Assembly (NCBI GenBank): GCA_023402355.1
Contig: JAEXCG010000073.1
Coordinates: 1 to 49,976 of the forward strand
Source: Bacillota bacterium
GTDB taxonomy: Bacteria > Bacillota > Clostridia > Christensenellales > Aristaeellaceae
Reading direction: 5' to 3'
Length of the DNA stretch: 49,976 bases
The notes under the pieces: generated by a model
What the model saw: only the letters and a program-made list of their open reading frames with translations
What the model was told of the DNA's origin: nothing
Databases searched by the model: none
Position numbers and translations under genes: made by a program
Shown here: positions 8,202 through 16,017 of the stretch, piece after piece
Layout: every line of letters starts with the position of its first letter
Numbering within the stretch: the first letter of the stretch is position 1

Positions 8202-9620
8202 ATGATAGCATTCGGAACGGGCGGATGGCGCGCGATCATCGGGGACGAATTTACCAAGGAAAACGTGCAGCGGCTCGCGTTTGCGCTGGCGCTGCGCATG
8301 GAAGGGGAAGACGTCGCCTCCCGCGGGCTTTGCATCGGCTTTGACCGCAGGTTCCTCTCGCGCGAGGCGGCCCAGTGGGCGGCGGAGGTCATGGCCGCGC
8401 GCCACATCCATACGTACTTCATCGACCGGGAATCGCCCACGCCGCTCATCATGTACACCGTGCAGCAGTACGGCCTCTACTACGGCATGGCGGTGACGGC
8501 GAGCCACAACCCGGCGCTGTACAACGGCATCAAGCTCTTCACCAAGGGCGGCCGCGACGCGCTGCAGGAGATCACGGACGAGCTGTCGGCCGCCTGTGCG
8601 GAAATCCGCGCGGAGGACATCCCGGCGATGCCGTTTGAAAAGGCGCTCAAGGCGGGCTACGTGGAGGTCATCAGCCCCTACAACAGCTACATCGACACGA
8701 TCATCCGCGCCGTGAACATGGACGCGATCCGCTCGCGCGACCTCAAGGTCGTGCTGGACCCCATGTACGGCGTGAGCCGCACGGCGCTTCAGACCATCCT
8801 GCTCACCGCGCGCTGCGAGGTGGACGTCATCCACGAGCGACACGACACGCTGTTCGGCGGCAGGCTGCCCGCGCCGAACGAGCGCACGCTGGGCGCGCTG
8901 CGCAGCATGGTGGTGGAGACGGGCGCGGACATCGGCATCGCCACCGACGGCGACGCGGACCGCCTGGGCATCATCGACGACGAGGGCAAGTTCGTGCACC
9001 CCAACGAGATCCTCGTGCTCCTGTACTACTACCTCATCAAGTACCGCCGCTGGCGCGGGCCCGCGGTGCGCAACATCGCCACCACGCACCTGCTGGACAA
9101 GGTGGCGCACGCCTTCGGCGAGGAATGCTACGAGGTGCCGGTCGGCTTCAAGTACGTGTCGGCGGCCATCGACGAGCACAACGCGGTCATCGGCGGCGAG
9201 TCCTCCGGCGGCCTCACGGTGCGCGGGCACATCAGCGGCAAGGACGGCATCTACGCGGGCACGCTGCTGGTGGAGATGCTGGCCGTGACGGGCAAGAAGC
9301 TGTCCGAGCTGTACGAGGAGATCACCGACCAGTTCGGCGAGTGCTTCATGGCCGAGCACGACTGCAAGTTCGACGCGGAGATGAAGAGCCGCCTGCAAAA
9401 GAAGCTGATGGTCGACAAGGAGCTGCCCGCCTTCACGGAAAAGGTGGACCACGTCTCCTACATGGATGGGTGCAAGGTCTACTTCGAGGACGGCTGGATC
9501 ATCGTGCGCTTTTCCGGCACGGAGCCGCTTTTGCGCGTGTTCTGCGAGATGCCGACCCTTGAGCGCGCGGAGGCGGTCTGCGGGCAGATGGCGGACTTCC
9601 TCGGCCTCAAACTGAATTAA
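8202..9620 (+). CDS. Phosphohexomutase (phosphoglucomutase/phosphomannomutase family)
   Basis: Alpha-D-phosphohexomutase interconverting sugar-1- and sugar-6-phosphates, 472 residues, cytoplasmic. The phosphoserine loop is TASHNPALYNGIK (S101), the metal loop is DGDADRLG (D249, D251, D253), the sugar loop is GGESSGGL, and the C-terminal phosphate-binding loop is RFSGTEPLLRVF. The ATG at 8202 has AAAAAGGAGG in front; the longer frame upstream is the hairpin region and unlikely to be translated. Placement behind chbP suggests it turns GlcNAc-1-phosphate into GlcNAc-6-phosphate for catabolism or cell-wall synthesis. Glucose- or mannose-phosphate activity is equally possible from sequence alone. 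A terminator hairpin follows directly. Confidence 0.9.
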   Translation: MIAFGTGGWRAIIGDEFTKENVQRLAFALALRMEGEDVASRGLCIGFDRRFLSREAAQWAAEVMAARHIHTYFIDRESPTPLIMYTVQQYGLYYGMAVTASHNPALYNGIKLFTKGGRDALQEITDELSAACAEIRAEDIPAMPFEKALKAGYVEVISPYNSYIDTIIRAVNMDAIRSRDLKVVLDPMYGVSRTALQTILLTARCEVDVIHERHDTLFGGRLPAPNERTLGALRSMVVETGADIGIATDGDADRLGIIDDEGKFVHPNEILVLLYYYLIKYRRWRGPAVRNIATTHLLDKVAHAFGEECYEVPVGFKYVSAAIDEHNAVIGGESSGGLTVRGHISGKDGIYAGTLLVEMLAVTGKKLSELYEEITDQFGECFMAEHDCKFDAEMKSRLQKKLMVDKELPAFTEKVDHVSYMDGCKVYFEDGWIIVRFSGTEPLLRVFCEMPTLERAEAVCGQMADFLGLKLN

Positions 9621-9647
9621 GCGAAGATAAGCGGAGCGTAGAAAAGG

Positions 9648-9677
9648 ACGCCGGATGGCATGAGGGCCATCCGGCGT
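9648..9677. terminator. Bidirectional terminator after the phosphohexomutase gene
   Basis: 12-bp perfect stem, ACGCCGGATGGC (9648-9659) with GCCATCCGGCGT (9666-9677), and a 6-base loop. TCGATCTTTT follows on the plus strand and CCTTTTC on the minus strand. It also ends the convergent gene at 9696. Confidence 0.85.
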
Positions 9678-9695
9678 TCGATCTTTTGGGTTCAT

Positions 9696-11852
9696 TCACA
9701 GCCCATTCCCTTCCGCGAACATTCGGGCCGCGATGTCGTTCAGCTTTTCGATCAGGGCGTCCACGGGAAGGGAGCCCGCGAGGTACTGCTCCAGCAGGTC
9801 GGATATGTTGCCCGAAACGGCGGCATGCGTCACGCCCGAGCCCTCTACAAAGGGGTTGAGACCTAAGTCGAGGCAGGGCAGGATGTCCTCGTGGTAGGCG
9901 CGCAGCGCGGGCTCGTAGACGGTCCAGCTGCTTGGATCGGCGATGTAGTCCTCGATTTGCGCCTCGAGCTGCGCCTTGCGATCTTCCAAATCCTTGCGCT
10001 CATCCTCGGCGGCCGACGCGAGGCGCTGCTCTATCTCCTCGATGTCTCTGTGCAAAAGTTCGATAAAGTCCGTAAGGAGGAAGCCTTCCGACATGCCGGC
10101 GTCCATCAGACTCTGCGCCTGAACGCCGCGGTTTTGCGCCGCGTATTCCAGATAGGACAGGACGGCATCCTTGTGCCGGCTGAGCGGGTTGACGACGTAG
10201 ACATACAGGCTGGCGGGAACGCGCGGCGCGTCGTCTGGGGTGACGGCCGGCGGCGCAATCACGCGCTCGCTTTCGTAGTAGATGCCGGAGGCGGTGGTGC
10301 TCATGCCCGTCGAGAGGCCCCCTGGCGTGCGCTTATCGCAGGAATCGTCCGGCGTTTCATCTGCGGGAAGCTGTGTGCGGGCGGCTTCCAGCATTGCGCG
10401 CAATTCCGCGTCCGAAAAGGAAAGAACCTGCGCGGGATCGTAGCGGGCGCGTGCGTACTGGTCGAAGAGGTAGCGGACAGCCTCGCGCGAGGACCAGGAG
10501 GTTGTGCAGTAGGCGTGGGTGATCCAGGGAACATTGCCCGCGTCCGAGGCGGCGGGCCAAGCCTGTATCTGCGCAAAAAGCTCCCGTGCCGTCCGGGGCG
10601 GGCCCAGTTTCTGCAGCAGCTCCGCGCGCATATGCCAGCCCCAGACGACCAGCTCGGCAGGCACCGCGTAGATTTCACCGTTCCAGGTTAGCTGCTCTGA
10701 GATGAAGGGATACAGGGATGCGTTGTCCTGCCGGATTGCTTCGCTGCCTGAAAGCGGCTCCAGATAGCCCCGCTCCATCAGCGTGCGCAGCCCCGTGCTG
10801 AGCTGCACGTAGAAGATGTCGGTCGCGTCCTCCCCGGTCGTGACGGCCCTGTATATTTCCTCGGCACAGACGTGCCCGGATGAGGAGGAGACGGCGATCT
10901 GCGGGTGCGCGGCCATGAAGTCAAAGTCGAGGTCAAGGCCCGTGCGCATCGTCCCCTGTATGCGCAGCGTGACCTGCTCCGGGGGCGCGGTGAGGTCATA
11001 CAGCCCCACGCCCCTAGGGCCTGCGAGGACGTACCGGCCGCCGTGCACGCCGTAATAAAACGAGAAGTACGCGACGGGCAGCGGGCGAACCGGCTGCCAG
11101 GCCGCGCCGTCCCAAGCGCACAGCGCGCCGCCGGTCATGGCGTAGAGCGTCCCCGTTTCTTCGTCGTAGGCGACGCCCTGATCGGAGAAGCCGGGTAGCA
11201 TCGCCAGCGCCTTGCCCGCGCTGAGCGTCTTCGTGTCGATCGGGACGACCTCAAAGGCCTCGTCCATGCGGCCGAGCCACCGCAGCGCCAGCAGGTCGCC
11301 GTCCCGGTACGCGCAAAGCTCCATCACACCCTGAACGGAGAGAATCTGCACGTCCGCATCCTCGAGGCGCAGACGGATCAGGCGGGCCTCGTCCATGGAC
11401 GCGTTCTCGTCTATCGCGAGGAGGAACAGTGCGCCGCTTACGTAGACGGGGCAGGAATAACGCGTCCCGAAATCGTCCGGCAGGCTGCCGGAGAAATCAA
11501 GCCTCTGCGTGAGCTGACCGGCGTCATACGCCCAGACTTTTTGATAGACCGGGTCGAAGAGCATCAGCCCCTCGCCGCGAAAGAGCAGCGAATCCGTGGA
11601 GAGGCTGCGCGCGGACAGGGAATCGGCGTCATAGAGCTTTTGGGTCCGCCCCTCTGAAAACGCGTGCGCGTACAATCCCTCGCAGGTCATCGCGTAGAGC
11701 GTGTCGCCCACGACGCAGACGCTGGAGGGCGCCGGATCGGACTGCCCGCCCAAGAGAAACGCGTCCTCCGACCGCGCGAGGATGGGCAGGCAGAGGGCGA
11801 GCAGCAAAAGAAACGGAAGTTTGCGAAGCGGGGGCATGCGGCAGATGTTCAT
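9696..11852 (-). CDS. Exported propeller-like plus solute-binding fusion protein
   Basis: 718-residue exported protein of unknown role. A signal peptide covers about residues 1-28 (basic start, hydrophobic LPFLLLLALCLPIL). LALC is a poor lipobox, so lipid anchoring is doubtful. Residues 35-290 are a series of short beta-strand repeats with patterns such as GDTLYAMTCEGLYA and TGTLYAMTGGALCAWDGAAW, resembling blades of a beta-propeller. From about residue 295 the protein looks like a family 1 extracellular solute-binding protein: VTLRIQG, DLDFDFMAAHPQIAV, ATDIFYVQ, NGEIYAVP and a late LSRHKDAVLSYLEYAA segment. A charged coiled coil inserts at about 593-637. No sugar permease gene adjoins; the neighbours are an ABC-2 exporter on the same strand and chbP opposite. 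It could sense or bind a ligand for a distant transporter. Domain calls are by eye and the function is not known. Confidence 0.72.
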   Translation of the reverse strand: MNICRMPPLRKLPFLLLLALCLPILARSEDAFLLGGQSDPAPSSVCVVGDTLYAMTCEGLYAHAFSEGRTQKLYDADSLSARSLSTDSLLFRGEGLMLFDPVYQKVWAYDAGQLTQRLDFSGSLPDDFGTRYSCPVYVSGALFLLAIDENASMDEARLIRLRLEDADVQILSVQGVMELCAYRDGDLLALRWLGRMDEAFEVVPIDTKTLSAGKALAMLPGFSDQGVAYDEETGTLYAMTGGALCAWDGAAWQPVRPLPVAYFSFYYGVHGGRYVLAGPRGVGLYDLTAPPEQVTLRIQGTMRTGLDLDFDFMAAHPQIAVSSSSGHVCAEEIYRAVTTGEDATDIFYVQLSTGLRTLMERGYLEPLSGSEAIRQDNASLYPFISEQLTWNGEIYAVPAELVVWGWHMRAELLQKLGPPRTARELFAQIQAWPAASDAGNVPWITHAYCTTSWSSREAVRYLFDQYARARYDPAQVLSFSDAELRAMLEAARTQLPADETPDDSCDKRTPGGLSTGMSTTASGIYYESERVIAPPAVTPDDAPRVPASLYVYVVNPLSRHKDAVLSYLEYAAQNRGVQAQSLMDAGMSEGFLLTDFIELLHRDIEEIEQRLASAAEDERKDLEDRKAQLEAQIEDYIADPSSWTVYEPALRAYHEDILPCLDLGLNPFVEGSGVTHAAVSGNISDLLEQYLAGSLPVDALIEKLNDIAARMFAEGNGL

Positions 11853-11972
11853 GGCGGGCTCCTTTCTGCGTCGATCTGGTCAAGCGGCGGTGTCGGCAAG
11901 GTCTGTGAGAAAATTCCAGGGCTTTGAATCATTCTATCACATCCTCGCCCTTCCCGCAAATTCCTTACACGA

Positions 11973-12008
11973 AAAAGACCTTCGCGGCGCGGAGCCGGAA
12001 GGTCTTTT
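11973..12008. terminator. Terminator of the ABC-2 exporter operon
   Basis: AAAAGACCTTC (11973-11983) pairs with GAAGGTCTTTT (11998-12008), extended inward by CGGC/GCCG. On the minus strand the stem ends in a TTTTTC tail just after the stop of the last exporter gene at 12025. Confidence 0.82.
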
Positions 12009-12024
12009 GAATGCCGTGAAACGT

Positions 12025-12816
12025 TCAGCTCCCCGTGCTCTTGTAGTGGCGCACGCCCAGCCGCCAGACGAGCAGCGCGGCCCCCAGAAAGAGCAGCCCG
12101 GCGGGCAGCGAAAGCAGCCCCAGCGCGGGCGCGTCGCCCCAGCCGCAGACGGCGGAGGCAGGGTAATAGCTGACGACCAGCATCGGGACCAGGAACGTGA
12201 ACATCCCCTTGAGCGCGCGCGGCAGGTAGGGCATGGGGATGCGCGTGACCTGATAGCTGGCGTTGGTGAAGATGTAGATCCAGTCCAGCGCCTTGATGGT
12301 GAAGAACGCGATGCCCGAGCTCATGATGAACACCCCGCAGTACATCGCCGTGCCGCCCAGCAGCGAAAGGGCGAGCAGCGCAGCGCTTTCCGGGGTGAGC
12401 GGAACGCCCAGGCTGCGAAGCGACCAGCCGACGAGAAAGAGGCCGCAGGCGACGCGCATCAGGCGGTGCAGGTGAAAAAAGGAGGCGGCGACCTGCACGG
12501 TGAGCGAGAGCGGGCGCAGCATCAGCCGGTCAAAGCCGCCCGTCCGCAGCATTTTCCAGGGAAAGTAATCGAAGCCGCGGCAGAAGCTCTCCGCCAGGCC
12601 GAAGGCGGTCAGCGCCAGCGAATAGACCAGCAGGATGCGCGGCAGCGTCCACTCGCCGATGGCCCCGAAGCGGGAAAAGAGCAGCAGCGTGCTGACGCAG
12701 TCGGAGAAGACGACCAGCAGCACCTGAAAAAGCATCATCCACCAGCCCTTGTACTCCAGCCCTGAGAGCAGGTGCATGCGGATAAACCGCCAGTAAACCT
12801 TCCATTCTCTGCGCAT
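12025..12816 (-). CDS. ABC-2 type exporter permease (COG3694-like)
   Basis: 263-residue integral membrane protein with about six hydrophobic helices, matching the ABC-2 membrane family formerly called DUF990. Recognisable elements are the N-terminal YWRFIRMHLLSGLEYKGWW, LAESFCRGFDYFPWKMLRTG and RLMLRPLS, the last two typical of this permease type. It is the last gene of a minus-strand operon (ATPase, first permease, this permease), starting 3 bases after the preceding stop, with the ribosome binding site inside that gene's end. The two permeases probably form a heterodimeric export channel. Substrate unknown; lipids, peptides or antimicrobial compounds are all possible for this class. Confidence 0.88.
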   Translation of the reverse strand: MRREWKVYWRFIRMHLLSGLEYKGWWMMLFQVLLVVFSDCVSTLLLFSRFGAIGEWTLPRILLVYSLALTAFGLAESFCRGFDYFPWKMLRTGGFDRLMLRPLSLTVQVAASFFHLHRLMRVACGLFLVGWSLRSLGVPLTPESAALLALSLLGGTAMYCGVFIMSSGIAFFTIKALDWIYIFTNASYQVTRIPMPYLPRALKGMFTFLVPMLVVSYYPASAVCGWGDAPALGLLSLPAGLLFLGAALLVWRLGVRHYKSTGS

Positions 12817-12819
12817 GGT

Positions 12820-13653
12820 TCAGCCTCCCTGTACGACGATGTGTTTGAGCTGCCGTTGAAGGACGGCGCGCCCCAGCAGGACGAAGAGCAGCGTCCAGGC
12901 GAGCTGGAGCGATAGGCCCAGCCCGGCCTGCGCGGGGGAGAGGCTGCCGACGTAAAGGCGCAGGGGAATGTCCAGATAGCCTGCGAAGGGCTGAAGCAGC
13001 AGGAGCGTTTGCAGGCTTTCCGGCCAGAGCTGAAGCGGCAGGTAGCTGCCGGAGAGGATGCCGCCCAGCAGCAACAGCATGTAGGTGGGCCCCTCGCCCC
13101 AGGTGACGCCCACGCGCACCGAGGCGATCAGCATGCCGTAGGCGGTGCACAGCAGAAAGGCGCTGAACTCGGAGACGAGGAAGAGCAGAAAGCCCGCGGC
13201 CGAGGCGGGGGCCTGCAGCCGGTAGGGCGCGGGCGCCAGCAGCGCGCACAGGAGGATCAGCCCGCCGCGAAGGCAAAAGCCGCCCAGCCGCCCGGCGGCG
13301 GTCTTGCTGAACCAGTGGGCGTATACGTCCAGCGGGCGGCACAGCTCCAGCCCCACGTCGCCGGAGACGATCTTGTCGTGGATTTCTTCGTCGATGCTCA
13401 TGGGCTGCAGGGGAAAGAAGACCTGCGCGAGCCAGGCGTAGGAGATCGCCTGAGCGAGCGACAGCGTGCCCGAGAGCGCGGCGCGGTTGTCGCCGTAGGT
13501 GTAAAAAACCGTGTAGACGAGCATTTCGAGGAAGGCCCAGAAGACGCTGATGCTGGCGCCTGAGAGCGCGGCCAGCCGGTATTGCAGCGCCTCCGCCAGG
13601 CGCAGGCGAAAAAGCGCGAGGCAGGGCCTTGCGGTTCGCTTGATCCAGTCCAT
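12820..13653 (-). CDS. ABC-2 type exporter permease (COG4587-like)
   Basis: 277-residue membrane protein, partner of the permease that follows. The start MDWIKRT at 13653 has GGGGGAGAC in front; a longer frame upstream overlaps the ATPase gene and is not credible. About six hydrophobic segments follow the cytoplasmic start, including WAFLEMLVYTVFYTYG and LAQAISYAWLAQVFF. The sequence VSGDVGLELCRPLDVYAHWF is the conserved cytoplasmic stretch shared with the partner permease. It lies 11 bases after the ATPase stop and 3 bases before the next gene, so all three are made together. Confidence 0.87.
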   Translation of the reverse strand: MDWIKRTARPCLALFRLRLAEALQYRLAALSGASISVFWAFLEMLVYTVFYTYGDNRAALSGTLSLAQAISYAWLAQVFFPLQPMSIDEEIHDKIVSGDVGLELCRPLDVYAHWFSKTAAGRLGGFCLRGGLILLCALLAPAPYRLQAPASAAGFLLFLVSEFSAFLLCTAYGMLIASVRVGVTWGEGPTYMLLLLGGILSGSYLPLQLWPESLQTLLLLQPFAGYLDIPLRLYVGSLSPAQAGLGLSLQLAWTLLFVLLGRAVLQRQLKHIVVQGG

Positions 13654-13664
13654 GTCTCCCCCTC

Positions 13665-14474
13665 CTACAGCGCCATTTCGCGGTACATGCCCGCGATGAC
13701 CTCGTCGATGTCCTCGCCCTCGCGCGTGGCGTATCGCGCCTTGAGGGCGGAGAGCGGTCCGTCCGAGAGCAGCCGCCCGCGGCCGATGACCATCACGCGG
13801 CTGCAAAGCGCCTCGATGTCGTCCATGTCGTGCGTCGTGAGCAGCATCGTGACGCCGTGCCGCCTGTTTTCCTCGCGCAAGAAGGCGCGCAGCGAGAGCT
13901 TGGAGACGGCGTCCAGCCCGATGGTGGGCTCGTCCAGAAAGAGGATTTGCGGGCTGTGCAGCAGCGCCGCCACGAGCTCGCAGCGCATGCGCTGCCCCAG
14001 AGAAAGCTGGCGCGCGGGCGTGCGCAGCGCCGCCCCGACGTCGAGGCGCTCCGTGAGCTCCCGAAGCCGCCGGGCGTAGTCCGCCTGCGGAACGGCGTAG
14101 ATGTCCCGCAGCAGCTCAAAGGAGTCCGCCACGGGCACGTCCCACCAAAGCTGGCTGCGCTGGCCGAAGACGACGCCGATGTGCTGCACGTGTTCCCTGC
14201 GCTCGCGGTAGGGCACGCGCCCCATGACGCGGCATTCGCCGCCGTCGGGCGTGAGGATGCCGCCCATGACCTTGACCGTGGTGGACTTGCCCGCGCCGTT
14301 GGGGCCGATGTAGCCCACGAGCTCGCCCTCCCCGACGTCGAACGAGATGTCCAGCAGCGCCTCCACCTGCCGCCGCTCCCGAACGAAGGCGCCCTTGAGG
14401 AGCCCCCACTTGCCCGTCGGGCGCTCAAAGACCGTGAAGCGCTTGGATATGCCCCTCAGCGAAATCTGTGCCAT
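13665..14474 (-). CDS. ABC-2 exporter ATP-binding protein (COG4586-like)
   Basis: ATPase driving the exporter, 269 residues, peripheral to the inner face of the membrane. It shows Walker A GPNGAGKST, the Q-loop region VVFGQRSQLWWD, signature LSLGQRM, Walker B ILFLDEPTIGLD and switch histidine TTHDMDD. The FGQRSQLWWD block is characteristic of the COG4586 group that travels with COG4587 and COG3694 permeases, exactly the partners found here. The start MAQISLRG at 14474 has AGAGGGATG before it; a longer frame runs into the promoter. A promoter lies 33-62 bases upstream. Confidence 0.92.
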   Translation of the reverse strand: MAQISLRGISKRFTVFERPTGKWGLLKGAFVRERRQVEALLDISFDVGEGELVGYIGPNGAGKSTTVKVMGGILTPDGGECRVMGRVPYRERREHVQHIGVVFGQRSQLWWDVPVADSFELLRDIYAVPQADYARRLRELTERLDVGAALRTPARQLSLGQRMRCELVAALLHSPQILFLDEPTIGLDAVSKLSLRAFLREENRRHGVTMLLTTHDMDDIEALCSRVMVIGRGRLLSDGPLSALKARYATREGEDIDEVIAGMYREMAL

Positions 14475-14506
14475 TTTATCATCCCTCTTCAATTGCTGTA
14501 CGCGCC

Positions 14507-14536
14507 AGTATAGCGCAGCGTACCCCTGCTTTCCAA
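14507..14536 (-). promoter_or_regulatory. Promoter of the ABC-2 exporter operon
   Basis: On the minus strand, TTGGAA (complement of 14531-14536), an 18-base spacer and TATACT (complement of 14507-14512), upstream of the ATPase gene. Confidence 0.62.
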
Positions 14537-14617
14537 GTGGGAGGGGGCGCGCCCCCGTGCCCGCGCCCCGGCGCATCCGGCAGACCGGGCGGTTTGCGCC
14601 GTTTTTCTCAAAAATGC

Positions 14618-14646
14618 TTGACAACTTGACATTTGACGCTTATTAT
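14618..14646 (+). promoter_or_regulatory. Sigma-A promoter of the leader before the LplB-type operon
   Basis: TTGACA (14618-14623), a 17-base spacer and TATTAT (14641-14646). A second TTGACA at 14626-14631 overlaps. It faces the sugar ABC operon but lies about 380 bases before its first gene, and two terminator-like hairpins intervene. Confidence 0.75.
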
Positions 14647-14727
14647 ATAGGTATGATCTCCGCAAGGGAACGTGGGTTTATTTCCTAGTACCTTTTTGCG
14701 GGGTGCTTTTCTTTTTGGGCTGAAAGC

Positions 14728-14760
14728 GGGGGACGGTTTTGCGCCGTCTCCTGTTTTTTT
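14728..14760 (+). terminator. Terminator-like hairpin 1 in the leader
   Basis: GGGGACGG (14729-14736) pairs with CCGTCTCC (14744-14751), with one G-T pair, and a run of seven T follows at 14754-14760. A transcript from the promoter at 14618 would end here after about 100 bases unless termination is relieved. Confidence 0.78.
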
Positions 14761-14890
14761 ATGGCTTTGCACGCGCGCATCGGCGCGCAAATTCGATGGA
14801 TAAAGGGGGAAATCACAGGGAACTTTGCGGCGCGGCCTGTTTGGGCGCGCGCGGCGATAGGCCGGGGTGTGCGCTGAAAAAAGGAAGGAA

Positions 14891-14913
14891 GGGGACAACC
14901 TTGTCTCCTTTTT
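14891..14913 (+). terminator. Terminator-like hairpin 2 in the leader
   Basis: GGGGACA (14891-14897) pairs with TGTCTCC (14902-14908) around an ACCT loop, followed by TTTTT (14909-14913). The arms resemble those of the hairpin at 14728. Between here and the first gene at 15025 only a weak -10-like TACAAT (14980-14985) is seen. Confidence 0.62.
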
Positions 14914-15024
14914 CGCAAACTGAACAACAAGGTACAAAAAAGCGCAACGCTAAACGATGAAATCCGCCGGCGCATTTTGTACAATAATACCATCAAGCGG
15001 CGGCAAACGCACGGGAGGGATTAC

Positions 15025-16002
15025 ATGGTTAAAAAAGTTGCCGGGACGGATCGGGCGATCGGGCGCCGCGCATCCATGCATAGCTCCCGCAGGACGAAGA
15101 CGCTATGGCTGCTGACGATGGTATCGCCCGCCGCGCTGTGGCTGCTGCTCATCCGTTATCTGCCCATGTTCGGCATCGTGATGGCGTTTCTGGATTATCG
15201 CCTGCCGACCAAGAAGATGCCCTTTCCGGTCAACCTGCTTCACAGCAAGTGGGTCGGCCTGGATAACTTCCAGTTCCTCTTCACCAAGGACTCCGTGACG
15301 ATGATCCGAAACACGCTGGGCTACAACATCGTGTGGATTCTGCTGGGGCTGGTGATTTCGGTAGCGCTGGCCATTATGATGAGCGAGCTGACCAAGAAGT
15401 TCCTAGCGAAGACCTATCAGACGCTGATGTTCTTCCCCTACTTTTTGAGCTGGGTCGTGGCGGCCTACTTCCTCTTCGCCTTCCTCGACCCCAGCAACGG
15501 CATGATCGTCCGCGCGCAGCGGCTCGCCGGGGGGCAGGTGATCGACTGGTACAACGAACCCAAGTACTGGCCGTTCATCCTCACGATCTGCAACGTCTGG
15601 AAGAACACAGGGTATTCCACGGTGCTCTACCTGTCGGCCATCACCGGCATCGACCGCGCCCAGTACGAGGCGGCGGCGGTGGACGGCGCGACCAAGTGGC
15701 AGCAGATGATCCACGTGACGCTGCCGCACCTCAAGCCCATGATCATCATCCTGCTCATCATGAACGTCGGCAAGATCTTCAACGCGGACTTCGGCCTGTT
15801 CTGGTCCGTCCCGATGAACTCGGCGCCGCTGTTCCCGGTCACGCAGGTGGTCGATACCTACGTGTACCGCTCCTACAAGTTCACGGGCGACGTGGGCATG
15901 TCCACGGCCGCGGGCTTCCTGCAAAACCTGGTCGGTTTCGTCTGCATCATGGCCGCCAACACCGTCGTGCGCAAGATCGATTCCGACAGCAGTCTGTTCT
16001 AA
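15025..16002 (+). CDS. Sugar ABC transporter permease, LplB type
   Basis: First membrane subunit of an oligosaccharide importer, 325 residues. A basic cytoplasmic tail of about 35 residues precedes the first helix (TLWLLTMVSPAALWLLLIRY). LPMFGIVMAFLDYRL and the EAA loop QYEAAAVDGATKWQQM are typical of LplB-type permeases, which pair with YtcP-type partners and large binding proteins in Clostridia and Paenibacillus. The ATG at 15025 has GGGAGGGA in front; a longer frame begins in the leader. The next gene starts 15 bases on. No ATPase gene is present, so a shared ATPase is likely. Expression may be set by the leader at 14618-14913. Confidence 0.92.
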   Translation: MVKKVAGTDRAIGRRASMHSSRRTKTLWLLTMVSPAALWLLLIRYLPMFGIVMAFLDYRLPTKKMPFPVNLLHSKWVGLDNFQFLFTKDSVTMIRNTLGYNIVWILLGLVISVALAIMMSELTKKFLAKTYQTLMFFPYFLSWVVAAYFLFAFLDPSNGMIVRAQRLAGGQVIDWYNEPKYWPFILTICNVWKNTGYSTVLYLSAITGIDRAQYEAAAVDGATKWQQMIHVTLPHLKPMIIILLIMNVGKIFNADFGLFWSVPMNSAPLFPVTQVVDTYVYRSYKFTGDVGMSTAAGFLQNLVGFVCIMAANTVVRKIDSDSSLF

Positions 16003-16017
16003 AAGGAGGGGAGAAAC

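Noticed and set aside
14739..14960. Small open frame in the leader region before the LplB-type operon
   Set aside because: It has no ribosome binding site or recognisable protein pattern and runs across two terminator-like hairpins.
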